Origin: Hevea brasiliensis
Lineage: Eukaryota; Streptophyta; Magnoliopsida; Malpighiales; Euphorbiaceae
Direction of reading: 5' to 3'
DNA length: 64,000 nt
Assembly: GCF_030052815.1 (NCBI RefSeq)
Contig: NC_079495.1
Span: 116,662,194 to 116,726,193 of the forward strand
Positions 22,292 through 33,956 of the stretch are shown piece after piece. Position numbers and translations under genes: made by a program. Position 1 is the stretch's first letter, and the number at the start of each line of letters is the position of its first letter. Under the pieces are notes generated by a model. The model had not been told where the DNA came from. It ran no database searches and was given only the letters and a program-made list of their open reading frames with translations.

Positions 22292-24033
22292 GTGAAAATT
22301 ACTATTTAGTTTATGTATTTTAATGAAACTAATTATTTAGTTAATGTATTTTGAGGACTACGCTATTTAGTTTCTATATTTTGATTTCGTTAAAATGTTT
22401 GGTCCTTATTTTTTTCTGTTAGTCAATACCAATGAAACTACTATTAGTTCTTCTATGTTAGTGAAACTAATTAGTTAGTTATGTATTTTTGAAAATATAT
22501 TAGTCAATCCCTATAATTTGATTTCATTAACTATTTACTCTCGTAATTATTTTTTACACTTAAACTAACCTAAGATTAAATTACTATTTAGTCCATGCAT
22601 TTTAATGAAACTAAATACATAGTCTTATATTTTGAAATACACAATTTGGTCCCTGTATTTTGCTTCTATTAAACTTTTTATTCCATCTGTCAATTTTTCT
22701 GTTAGTAAATCCAGTTAAACTACTATTTATTCCCTCTATTTTAGTGAAATTAATTAGTTAGTCTATATTTAAAACAAAATAGTTAGTCCCTATAATTTGA
22801 TTCCGTTTACTATTTAATATTATAATTATTTTTTATATTTAAACTGCCTTAATTCTCTCTCTCTTATTTATTTTTTATCCTCCTTTATTTCTCTCTTTTC
22901 ATATTTTTTCTCCTCTGCATCCACACCCTTCGTCCCGTCATTCTCTCTTTGCTTTCATCTTTTAATAAAAATAGTACAAGTTGTTTGTACAAAAAGATTG
23001 AACAATTTCTTTAGATTTCTAAATAATCCAAGAAAATTATTTCTTAATAGAGAAAATACAAAAATGATGTTCAAGGAATTGAATGAAAATACTTGAATAA
23101 TTTAAAAAAAAATGTAATTCAGATTTATATAGTCTCCACATAGCAAAATTTTTATTTTCATCCAAGAATATATTTTTTAAAATATTGTATTTTTCAAAAT
23201 GCATAAAATAACTAATTATTTCCACTAAAATAGAGAAACTAAATTGTAGCGTTTTTAAAAATATAGGAATCAACTAACTAATTTTTTTAAAATAGAGGGA
23301 CTAAATAGTAGTTTGACTAATATTGACTAATGAAAAATTTAACGGAGGGACTAAATAGTTTAACAAAAATAAAATACAGGGACTAAAATAGTATATTTTT
23401 CAAAATATAAGGATCAAATATTTAGTTTTTTTAAAATACATGATTAAATAATAAAAACTTTCCTCTAACCTAATCCTTCTCCTTAATTCTGTCTTATCCT
23501 ATCTTATTTTTCTCTCATTCTGTTTCTTATCCTTTGCATCTACATGCTTTTCCCCTTCATTCTCTCCCTGTTTTCATTTTTTGATAAAAGTGATATAAGC
23601 TGTCTACGCAAAAAAGTTAATCAGTTTCCTTAATTTTCTAAGTAATTAAGGAAAATTATTTCTTAGTAAAGAAAATATAAAAATGATATCAAAGAATGAA
23701 AATACTTGAATAATTTAAAGAAGATGTCAAATTTAGTCTCCATATAGCAAAGTTTCCATTTTTATCCAATAAAATATAGAGACCAACTAACTAATTTTAC
23801 TAAAATATAAAAACTAAATAGCAGTGTTTTATAATATATAAAAAATCAGCTAATTAGTTTCCTTAAAATAGATGGATTAAATAGTAATTTAAAGGATATT
23901 GACTAACAAAAAATTTGATGAAGCGACTAAATAATTTAACAGAAGTAAAATATAGAGATTAAATAATATAATTATTAAAATACCAAATGGTTATTTTCAC
24001 TAAAATATAGAAACTAAATAGTCATTTTTTTTT
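22292..24033. mobile_element. Mutator-like MITE with long inverted arms, hosting a sibling copy
   Basis: Left arm at about 22292-22573 is built of 'actatttagt..atgtattttaatgaaactaatta' and 'gttagtccctataatttgattt' words. The matching inverted right arm is at about 23770-24033 ('gactaaata..ttaaaatatagagacc'). The interior, after removing the nested copy, resumes at 23474. No transposase frame is seen. Outer target duplication could not be fixed because the right edge runs into a T-rich stretch, so the outer ends are approximate. Confidence 0.65.
22574..23464. mobile_element. Mutator-like MITE (891 bp) inserted in its sibling, 9-bp TSD
   Basis: Flanked by exact 9-bp repeats ctaacctaa (22565-22573 and 23465-23473), the length typical of Mutator-like insertions. 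Left arm at 22574-about 22860 and inverted right arm at about 23210-23464 carry the same 'atttagtcc..tattttaatgaaac' words. The interior (about 22866-23200) is homologous to the host copy's interior at 23474-23770, including 'ttgaatgaaaatacttgaataatttaaa'-type words. Joining the flanks removes one repeat and restores the sibling's sequence, which supports the boundaries. Confidence 0.8.
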
Positions 24034-25400
24034 TCTTTTTGAAATTTTCTTAACTTTAAAAAGAGTGGAGTTCCACTTTAAGATAATAGTTTTTTTAGTT
24101 ATAAAATATCAAGTTAGCATAATTAACATTGTTAGTTGGGTTGAAAACAAATATTTAAGACACATGTGAAAATTATTCTAGTCAAATCATATTTCCATTA
24201 ATAATTTTTATATTTGAACCTTTTATATTTTATTAAAATTCATTTTAAACTACTTGTATTTCTCCCAAACTTATTACCATTATTGGAATACTATTTTAAT
24301 CAATTTATATAAAATATATTTGTATTAATAATTTATATTTTAAAAATTTAATACTTATCAAATATTGAAAATTTATTTATTTATTTAAATTATAATATTC
24401 TAAAATTTATAAATATTATGATATATATATATTTTTTATATTTAATTAATTATTAATATAAATAATTTAATATTCAGATATGAATTCATCACGTGTATCA
24501 TTATTAAATCTAAATTTATTTTAAATTTAATTATGTCTTACATAAATTCATTTTATTCAGATCAAATATTTAAAAATATTTAATATGTTATTATTTTTAA
24601 TTGTTAAAATATTATTTTCCAATTAATAAAATTAAAATTAAATATGGTCACATGCTCCGATCATATCCCTACCTAACCTTCAAAATGAAAGTTGGTTCCT
24701 ACAAAAATAATAAAGCTACAGATAATGGGACCATAATAAAAAGGGACTTTTAGGCATTTACATTATCGAGGTACTACATTTGGAGAAATTATTGAGTATA
24801 TGTGCATTGTCACTTGCATTCACATAAATTTATTATTTTATAATTCATAAGAAAAAATATTTTATAAATATTTATTTAATTATTATTTTTATTTAAATTT
24901 GAGACCTTACAATATAAAAATAACTCTCACACTTATCACTGAATTAAGCTTGCACTATAAAATTCTCTTATATTACATAATATATATAAACATTTTAAAA
25001 TACAATAATTGTATGTATGATAGTTGTGTTACGATAATTAATTATAATGAGTCTTATATGGATTCCATTATAATAAATTATCAAAATGTATTTATTATAG
25101 ATACAAAAATTATACTGAATAAATGGTGCATCTAATATGAGCTTATTCTCATGTGAGAACGAGTTCAATTATTGTTAGATTAAATATTTATATAGAGATA
25201 TATATAAAATTAATTAAAAAATATATATATAATATGTGAATTTATATGTAAAAATTCACTATAATAATGGATACATTAATCCTCAAATTTGAGCTAATTT
25301 TCTATGGACACACTCCTCAATAAATCATCCATGATGTTGTATTATTAGTGGTCATATTCATGTAACGCGCATAAATCTAGGATATGGATAATCACCAGCT
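24034..25400. other. AT-rich spacer
   Basis: Very A+T-rich; no gene, RNA or clear repeat boundary seen. The plus-strand open frame near 24899-25135 is low-complexity Ile/Tyr/Asn and is not supported as a gene. Confidence 0.5.
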
Positions 25401-25429
25401 CACACCTTTCCTTAATTTATAATAATTTA

Positions 25430-25589
25430 ATAATATAAAACATTCAAACCATTTACATTTACTACAGCTTTTAAAACCCTACCTTCTTCTTTCTCTTCTT
25501 ACCATACACATTCTCAGTGACCTTTCTTTCTTTCTTCTTATCACTTCATTGCTTTCTTGATTTGCCTCCCTTCTCATTTAGCCTCAAAA
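25430..25589 (+). promoter_or_regulatory. TATA-like box and CT-rich 5' leader of the small gene
   Basis: AATATAAAAC at about 25432 could be the TATA box, putting the start of transcription near 25465. The following leader is rich in 'tttctttctt', typical of plant 5' UTRs, and runs into the ATG at 25590. Confidence 0.45.
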
Positions 25590-25835
25590 ATGTCTGAGAG
25601 ACCTAGCCGCCACCAGAGAAGGCCTTCACAGAGTGTGATCCTTTCCTTTTCTGGTGAGGATCTCTCTGCGCTACCTCTCTCCGACGTTGCTGGAGACAAG
25701 TTTGCACCACCTTCAAATCAGCCCCGACCACCGCCGCAGCAGATTCGTTCCCCACTGCCTCCTGTTGCTGCAGCAACACCTGCGCCAGAGATGGTGGCAA
25801 AAGATGATAAGAAAGTGACAGATGTGGCACATTAA
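25590..25835 (+). CDS. Small proline-rich basic protein, 81 aa, function unknown
   Basis: ATG at 25590 (context CAAAAATGTC), stop TAA at 25833. An upstream ATG in the same frame at 25557 is possible but has poorer context. The protein starts MSERPSRHQRRPSQSVILSF, an Arg/Ser-rich head. An acidic stretch GEDLSALPLSDVAGD follows, then a Pro/Gln-rich middle (about residues 40-65: NQPRPPPQQIRSPLPP) and a charged tail KDDKKVTDVAH. There is no signal peptide, membrane segment or known domain that I recognise. Codon and GC content are clearly higher than in the surrounding AT-rich DNA. A TATA-like box, a CT-rich leader and T/G-rich 3' sequence make a real gene plausible. It may be a short intronless gene or a first exon; I cannot assign a function. 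Confidence 0.6.
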   Translation: MSERPSRHQRRPSQSVILSFSGEDLSALPLSDVAGDKFAPPSNQPRPPPQQIRSPLPPVAAATPAPEMVAKDDKKVTDVAH

Positions 25836-27079
25836 TAGTGTTTATTGCTGCCAATCTCAATTGGGTATCATCTGTTTAGAGTTTTATGAGTAGTTGTGTT
25901 GTTAGAATCCTTGATGGGAATTAAAGGGTCGTCGTCTCTTCTTCTTTAGCTTCAATCATTTTGTTTGGTTGATGTGTTTGGGTTTTGTTGTTGTTTTATA
26001 TTCTTTAAGCTGAATGGTTATGAGTTGAAAAGCACTTTCTTATACTTTCATGGGGATCACTTTCTTAGATACTTTTGTTAGTATTTTGATTATTAAGAGA
26101 TGAAGAAACTAAAATTGCAACTCTATTTTATGGAAATAGGATGAGAAATTATATGTTTTTGGTACTTTGGGATTTAGAAGAGACCATTATATTTATTTAA
26201 AGGATTGATATGATTACTTGGAGATGTCAATAGAGCTCTAGATTAGATAGGATGGATGCAAATTATTTATTTTATTTATAAAATATCAACTATTTCAATG
26301 TAGATGATATGTTTTTAGACAAATTATGAAGTTAGTATATTGAAAAGTGTAACTTATTGGAAAAATATATTTACTCCAAGAAAATGTAAGTTTAGTATAA
26401 TTTTAAAAAGTTTATTCACAATATCTATAATTATGTTAGTAATCTTAATATGATATATTTTCAGAAGAGTACTAATAATAATTGCGATATTTAATTTAAT
26501 ATTAAAGAATAAGGGTGGTGGATATTATGTGAAATATCATCAATTAATAATAATTCATCTTTTTCCCTTATATTAAAAAAAATTACATTCTAAAGAAAAA
26601 TTCATTCATGAAATTATTTTATTATAATTAAAAATATTTTAATTTAAAATAAAAGAATACTAATGCATTCTCTCTGTCTGATATTGCTTTTATCAAGTTT
26701 AATACATATATTTGCCCTATGTATAATTTTTTTTTTAAAAAAAAATTTTTATGTTTCAAAATTTTAATCTTTATGAGCAAAAGATTCTTCAATGGTGAAT
26801 TAATTAATGCCCATCACAATGATATGATATTTAAGTATGATAAATGAAATATTTTTAATATAGTTTGACACATGATTTTTATACCATTTTCCTTCACTTC
26901 TCTAACTCTTTCACCAATATAACATGACGTTGTTGAGATAATTTTTTTTCCTGGTAATCAGAAAAATTTAAATATTAAGTAAAATAGAGTATTTCAAAAC
27001 TTTAGAGATCCAACTACGAGAAAATTGTTAGTCTACAGCGATGTTTTATTTATTTTTTATTTTTTTTCTAGTTAGACAT
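25836..27079. other. 3' flank of the small gene, then AT-rich spacer
   Basis: 25836-26050 has TTGTGTTG-type and AATTAAA words that could serve as plant polyadenylation signals. Beyond that the sequence is AT-rich with no feature I can support. Confidence 0.4.
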
Positions 27080-27560
27080 AAAATTAGGAATGGCAATTGG
27101 GTATTAGAGGCAGGGATCGCTTCCTTTGTTCCCGCCTCACAAAAGTTCTGGAGTTGAAGTTAGGACCCTTTCACAGGAGAGCGGGGTGAGATAGGTTTCT
27201 CCATAGAAAATTTTCTTTTTTTATTTTTTCTTTAATTTATTATTATATAATATAAATTTATTTATTAAAAAACAAATTGTAAGCTAGTAATATAAGTTTT
27301 AAACATAATTTTAATAATACACCTATATTTTTTTTTTCAAAGATAACATTTAAATACATAAATACACAGAAATAAATTATTTTTCAATAAAAAAAAATAT
27401 TTATTGTGTAGGACGGTTTACGGAGATTCATGTAAGGGAGATCTTCTCCTATCCCTACCCCGCACAATATCAAGATTGGGAAAAATTGATGAAGTGCAAG
27501 CGGGTTGGATTGGGTTTGGGATATCATTTATCAATTTCACGTCAATGATTTGAGGTAGAA
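27080..27560. repeat. Decayed MITE-like repeat with G-rich and C-rich ends
   Basis: Left part 'aggaatggcaattgggtattag..gcgggg' and right part 'ccctaccccgcacaat..gcgggttggattgggt' face each other across a T/A-rich middle. This recalls the common plant hAT-type MITEs that begin with 'ggcaacgggta'. The ends are too decayed to give inverted repeats or a target duplication. Confidence 0.3.
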
Positions 27561-27639
27561 GGACTATGAGCATACTTGGAATAATGATTAAATAGGATTG
27601 GCAAATATGCAAAAGCATTTGGATTATTCTTTTGCAAAT

Positions 27640-28332
27640 GATGAATAAAGTGTGTAGTACCCAGGCTAGGCATTATATTCGTTAGGACATGAAATCTCAA
27701 ATGAATTCCTTTATTCTTTAAGAGAGAGAAAATCCTCCCTTTTTTCTTCTTTTACTAAAGACAAGGTCTCTTTGATCTGCCGTTCTCGGCAGCTTTCTTC
27801 TGCCTCTTTAGGTAGGGGAAGACTGCCTTCCCTTTCCTGGTTCAGTGGGTTTTCCTCCCCGCTGGTGGGATGGGTTATAGATAATTGTGTTTTGATTGGC
27901 AGCAGAGATGAATGGTGAGGGGTTCTTAGGTTACCAGTAGTTTTGTATGTTGTGTTTGGTCTCTGTTGGTGCTTCTTTAATGGTTGGTTATGTTGTGTGG
28001 GGTTGTTTGCAGGTCTAGTGGCTTAAGGGAGGAGCTTCCAATTGACATGCATCATCCGAGTGTACGCATGCTCTGTTGAGTGCTAGCAAAGACTGGACTA
28101 GAAGAAGTGCTGTTGCTGGGTAGAAGGAAGAAGCATCCCTAGGGTTTAAAGAGCCGGTTAAGAGTGTGTTGTCGCCTTGGCTAAAAGAGATTGAGAGGCC
28201 GTTGGGCTCTTATTCCTCTTCCGCTTCTTTTGCTGCATGTGTTGTTGGTTTAAGCTCAACTGTTTCTTGGCCCCATGGCCTATGTGCCTTACACAGTCGC
28301 TTTAAGTTCTAGTTTAGTAGCTCTGTTGGTGT
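27640..28332. other. GC-richer segment of unknown origin
   Basis: Clearly less AT-rich than its surroundings. It contains 'gatctgccgttctcggcagc' (an imperfect palindrome near 27776) and ends 'ggcctatgtgccttacacagtcgc..ctctgttggtg'. No open frame of note and no LTR or TIR boundary. It could be a scrap of a LINE untranslated region or of a non-coding transcript; unassigned. Confidence 0.3.
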
Positions 28333-30049
28333 TGTAAGGTCCCTAAATAAAGAACTAAATTATAAATTTTATCAAATTTTATGGACTAAATTATAATTTA
28401 TTCATTAAAAAAATCAATTTTAATGTTATTTTGATAAATTTTGAGAAATAATTTTGAAATAGATTATGATTATATTCAAGTGAAGAGTAAAATTTATAAA
28501 TAATTTATTATATTATTTTTTCATAAATTCTTAATATTTTCAATAAAGGAAATATTTATTATTTTAAGCTATTATTATGTTTAATTTAAATTAATATAAA
28601 TTTTTAAAAAGAATTGTTTTATTGATTAGGTGGGATATTGTGATTAAATATTAATTAAATAATAATATAATAATTATTATTATATAAAATGGAAAAAGCA
28701 TTTTGAAATCGCGTGAGTAGTGAAGGACCTCCCTCCCTCAAATTCTTGAAACTTCATATCCCTAACCCTGCCTATTTGATCTTCTCCAATGAAGGACACC
28801 ATGACTGGCAATGATAGTAGCAGCTTCCCTAGTCCAGCGGCCTCCAGCAGCTGGGAACCATTGGTGATGATGTAGCGAGCTACAAATGGGAAGAGCAAAG
28901 ACGCGCATGGGTGCAGTGTCTTCCGAATTCGATTTTGGTGGTGTTAGAATCCTAACGTCAAAAACTTTCAAACGGGATGAACATAATCCATTTTCACTAT
29001 CCTTTCTAGCGCCAACATGGAGAGAGGGGCAACAGTGTTTCTAGCCATTTTTTAGCCAATGCAACTATTATTTGAATGATTGGACCCAGGGATAATGATC
29101 TATACTTCGCAAGTTTTGATTTGGGACCAACCCCACCTTGATGAATGATTGGAGGAGAATCTCAATGAAAGGTATTTGAACTTATAACTGGTGGCTTATG
29201 GGCATCCCAATGGTATCTCAGAACATTGATAGCTCACTGACAGCCAGATCAGATCTTCAACCTTATTGGAGCGCGCTCGATGAACTATTCCAAAACATAG
29301 TCGTGCTTACAATCAATCCTAGCATGGATGCTTTAAACGCGTTTTAGGTAGCAGAATTGACATAGATAAGCCCTAACTCAATTTTTGTGAGTTTTTGCTA
29401 CCATATATCTTAATACTTTAAATAACAACTTAAAAGAAGAAGTGTTCACAAACCCTGATAATTGAGAGAGAATATATGTGGCAACCATAATATAGAAGAT
29501 AAGCTAAAACTCTTTTTGGCAAATTAGTTGACCACTATTCACAGCCAGTTATATATCTTTTATAAATGTTTATCGTTTGTCTTCTAATCAAAGTGCTAAC
29601 GGACATAGGCTTTGAGTCTAGCTTTAAAGTTAAACAAATATAAACTGGAAGTGTTAAGTGCAAGTCTTAGATTATGTGATCCTATTTTTGCATTATATAA
29701 ATAAAGAATCTTAATAATTTTGATTACTTTAGATAGGTTAGAAAAGCTGAGAAGATTTTTTAGTGAAGATATTGAACTTAAAATTTTCTTAAATCAAGAA
29801 ATTGAGTTTAATCATTTTTACCATTTTGAAAGGGGTAGTGCTTTTGCCTAACATTTAAATGACTACTAAATGTCCTCATCTAGACTACTTTCATCTTGAA
29901 CACGATGCATGTAAGGATCCAGTGATAGGATGATTACTGATATTCTTAATTCTTTAAGTGTATCCAATGCAAATTATACTTTAAATACTTAAAAGAATTG
30001 ACTCTTAGATAAAGTGAGTTTGAGAATTATTTTCTCAAGAATAAAGCAA
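28333..30049. other. Spacer with a possible decayed LTR
   Basis: 'tgtaaggtccctaaataaag' at 28333 looks like a gypsy LTR start. A TATA-like 'ttatataaaatgg' at about 28679 followed by CCTCCCTCC would fit a U3/R junction, but no matching end or target duplication is found. Short minus-strand frames at 28680-28971 are not recognised. 29100-30049 shows nothing I can support; its right end is the target site cttgg of element G2. Confidence 0.3.
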
Positions 30050-30054
30050 CTTGG

Positions 30055-33000
30055 TGCAATAACCTAATTAGGGGCCGTTACCAGCGCTAGGGAATAGGTC
30101 AGCATAAGGCTGCTGAAACCCGTAACAAGCCTAATCCTGTGAAACAGAACTCATTCCATATGAACTAAAACCTAAGCAACTCATAATCAATCACACTTTA
30201 GCATTTACATTGGAGTATACAACATTTTTTTTTTTTGCTTTTAAAATGGTTTAAAATTCAAACCTTTTCATTTCTTCATAAATTCTAAAGTGTAATTCTC
30301 TCATACATTCATAACTATCCAATTAGAATACTTTAAAGGTTAAGGTAAACATTCATACATATCTTAAACTTTAACAATACATAGTATAATTCTTGATAAC
30401 CAAGCACAATATCTGACTGTTATAATTTACATGTCCATTCTATAAACTCAACATGCACAACACTTGCTAAAGCTTTTCTGTTGTTAGCTCTCTCAGATGA
30501 CACCTCCATCCCTGCAACTCTGCATTTGGGGTTAAGGGAATGGGGTAAGCTTTAAAGAGCTCAGTGAGTAAACTAACCAAATATAAATTATTCATTTCAT
30601 ATATATGCAATGCATCAATCACATGAGTTTTTCACATCACAAACATTTTACATAAAATGGCCTTGTCACTAGTGATTTCTAATATCCAATGTGCCTAGCT
30701 CATATGGAGGCTTCTTAGAACTTCTGCTTAAATACATAACAATTATAATGTGCCCGGCTCATATAGAGACTCCTCAGGATTTCTGCTTAAATACATAGTG
30801 AGCCAAGAGCTTATTAAACCTCATCTGGTCTTACCATATCATATCATATCAATCATATCATATCATATATCATCCTAAACATATAACATAACTATATCAT
30901 GGGGGAAACTAGCAGGTCATTCAACGTCCATCGGCATCAACAGTAATTATGCACAAATGTAACATTTTCATGTTCTAAATACATGCATCCTAATAAATAA
31001 TGAAATGATGTATGTGCATGATTATGAGTTCAATTAAATAAGTTTCATTCATTAGTATTAGTGTTACTCATTGAATGGTAGCTATCCTTGGATCCTTAGC
31101 TTCTCGAGTCCCTCAAGTCCAATCCTATAAACATTGGACCCTAAAGAGTTATTCAGAGTTCAAAACTCTATACATATGCTAAACATCTTATTCTAGGTCC
31201 TTTTGGATCAATAAAATAAGTTTTGGAGCCTTAGAATAAAAAGGGAAATAAGGTTGGCAGAACCAACTTTGGATGCTGAAGTCCTAAACCTAAAATGCCC
31301 TATTTGGGCAATAACGACTATAACTGCTGAAGTCTTGGGTTTCGACAGTCAAACCTAGAATCTCCAGAGAACTATAGCCACTCTAGCTGCCGAAATAATG
31401 GTTTTTGACAGTTGAACCTAGAAATTTCTAGAATTTCTAAGTCGAAAATCTTTAGAACCTCACTCCCAAATCACCCAAACACACATTTCAAAGCTCTAAA
31501 ACACGATCCAACCTTAAAAACACATACCTAGGACCTTTATAAACTTAAAAACTTCAAAGAAACACACATGCATCCAATAAAGAGTGAAAATTCAAGTTTC
31601 TCTCAACTTCACTCAAAACATCAAAGTTACAAAACATTAATTGAATACAATAAACTTAATCTTCTTCAAATCTAACCAAATCATCTATACCACAAATCAA
31701 AACCAACGTTCCATCAAATATATACATCCTAAACTCACATGCATTCAAAGTTCTTCTAAAATCATCAACTTTTAAAAACCCCTTAAAATCTCAAAATTGA
31801 TTCAAAATGCTAAGACAATTCCTTTCTCGCATGCAACCTAAACCATTTAACCTACTCATGTAAACATACTTAGAAATCATTTTAATCATTTAAAAGAAAT
31901 TGAAAAAGTGAGAAAATACCTTTTTTTCTTGATAATTGATATGCCTATATCATATAGATATTTTGAGGCATAATTGTATTGCATTTTATAACATTTAGAT
32001 AGTTGATCATATACATTTTAGTTAGTTTCATTAATTTTTATTAAAGTAGTTGATCTCTACATAATTTCAGGTTTTCTATATCTTTACAGGTGTTCTAAAA
32101 GAAATCCAAGACATAGGAGCAAATTAGACCAGTTTGGAAAGAAGGAAAAGCAGGGCAAGTTGCTGCACCAAAGTACACGGGTCGCGTAAGATAGAAGACA
32201 GGCCCGTGTAACCTTCTAGACATTTGAACCTAAAGAGCCAAGGGAAGAAAGCATTACATGGGCTGTGTACCTTGACCCGTAACCTTATATGCCCTGTGTA
32301 ATCTTCTACCTCTCATAAAAAAGAAGCCAGATGCAGTCCAGAGACTTACACGCCCCTGGGCCATGTAGTGTCACACGGGTCATGTACTATGCAGCAGCCA
32401 GTTTCCTAATTCGATTCCAGCTCTAGTTTCACATGCCAAACAGACTTCTAATGCCTTCGGGACTCTAAAACATAACCCTAAAACATCTAATATAAGTACC
32501 AAAGGACAAAAAGCATGAAAGATAGAGACACCTTCGACAGAAGACTTCTAGTTTAGTTAGTTTCTAAGCCATATGAAGCATAATTGCATCAGCACTAAGG
32601 AGGAGATCTCTCAGCCAAAGTTCCACAAGTCTAAAGCTAGATAATCTTTCTCTAAGTTCTTTTATTTTAATTCTTTAGATTGGTTTTATGTTCTTTTACT
32701 TTAATTATATTATGTTTTTTAAACTCACCATGAGTGAGTAGTTCTTTTAATTCTGGAATTAGGAAAGTAGCACTTTTAATTTCTGTTATGGATACACACT
32801 AAGTTTTATTTAATGAAATTAGGTTTTGTGCTTTAATTCAATATTCTGTGTTCTTAATGCATACTACGTGTTGGTACCCACCTAGCTATGATCTAAGATA
32901 CAAAGTGAAGAACTGAAAGGTGAAGATTAGTGTTGAAAAATTAAGATCTTAAACTTAGGAAATCTGACCTAGAGATAGGCTAATGACCTTTGTGGAATTC

Positions 33001-33941
33001 CATAATGAATCAAAGATCTTAAAGGGTTTTAATTAAGATTGATCATCATGAAAGTAGGGGTCAGATTAATTAAAATACACCTCAGATACCATGAGAGATG
33101 ATCTAGGATACCATAGGATTAATTTCCATGAAAGTGGCAATACTCAATCCATTAAAGGAACAAGGTTAAAACTATAACAGGGTTAAAATATGAAATCTTA
33201 ATTTTGGAGTTGTTTACTTTATAGAATCTTTTTCTTAGCTTTATTTTCTCTTGCTTTCTAATATTCTTAGCAGTAGTTTAGATTTAAGTCCTTCATATTC
33301 TTTAGTAGTTTAAACAGTCAAAATTATTGTTTAGCTTAGTACTTGTGCCTATAAATTCCTCATGAGAATGATACTCTACTCACTACTGTATTACTTATTA
33401 GCGATCCGTGCACTTGCGGGGTTGTAAAACTAGCAAACAAAAACAAAATTAGAGGATTTGGTAGAGAAAAGCTTTACTTAAATTCAAGAGGGTGGAATCT
33501 CCTAAAGAAACTTCAACACTTAATACTTCCAAGTTGATAAGAAAAATTTTCACTTTTAGTCCCTTTGCATGTATCAGTAAACAAAAGAGAGAAAATTTTG
33601 ATTTTTCTTTGAAATTTGAACTAAAATAGGCCATTCATACCCCTACTATCTAGGGGACTTTTAGCTGGAGTCCATTCTATCCAAAAGGACATTTCAATAG
33701 TAAAATGGGGAATTTGGCTATCGAACTTTCGCTTGCCGAAATTCTTTCTGCCAAAAAATAACACCTAACCTCTTGCTTGGCCAAAACAAACAAAACATAT
33801 ACATTTTTAAACAAATCTTTAGCACATCAAAGCACATATATAGAATTTACTACTATTTCTTTTATTCGCGAAACCCTAAGTTTCATGAGAATTCCCCATC
33901 CATGATAAGAATTTCGACATTAAAAAGTTATGGTTGTTACA
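30055..33941 (-). repeat. G2 3' LTR, containing a solo LTR
   Basis: Matches 50051-52348 plus 62890-63010 once the insertion 31937-33444 is removed. Starts TGCAATAACC, a few bases changed from the right copy's CTCTATAACG, and ends GTTGTTACA. It contains a short 'atcatatcatatc' simple repeat at about 30836-30870. Confidence 0.85.
31937..33439. mobile_element. Solo LTR (1503 bp) inside the G2 3' LTR
   Basis: Begins TGATATGCCTATATC and ends CTAGCAAACA. The other G2 LTR runs straight through the matching site (near 51925-51945), which proves the insertion. Flanks are ataat (31932-31936) and aaaac (33440-33444); the empty site in the other LTR reads aaaat, so each looks like a decayed copy. The interior has GC-rich 'acacgggtc..cccgtgtaac' motifs (about 32178-32390) and 'gatccgtgcacttgcgggg' near the end, features I associate with Tat/Athila-type gypsy LTRs. 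No primer site follows. Lineage is inference. Confidence 0.75.
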
Positions 33942-33956
33942 TTCTCTCCCCTTTGG
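33942..33956 (-). other. G2 polypurine tract
   Basis: Minus strand CCAAAGGGGAGAGAA directly before the 3' LTR. Confidence 0.75.

Noticed and set aside
28680..28971. Minus-strand frames possibly encoding a small protein
   Set aside because: Two overlapping frames, no recognisable motif, neighbouring a possible LTR start; not supported.
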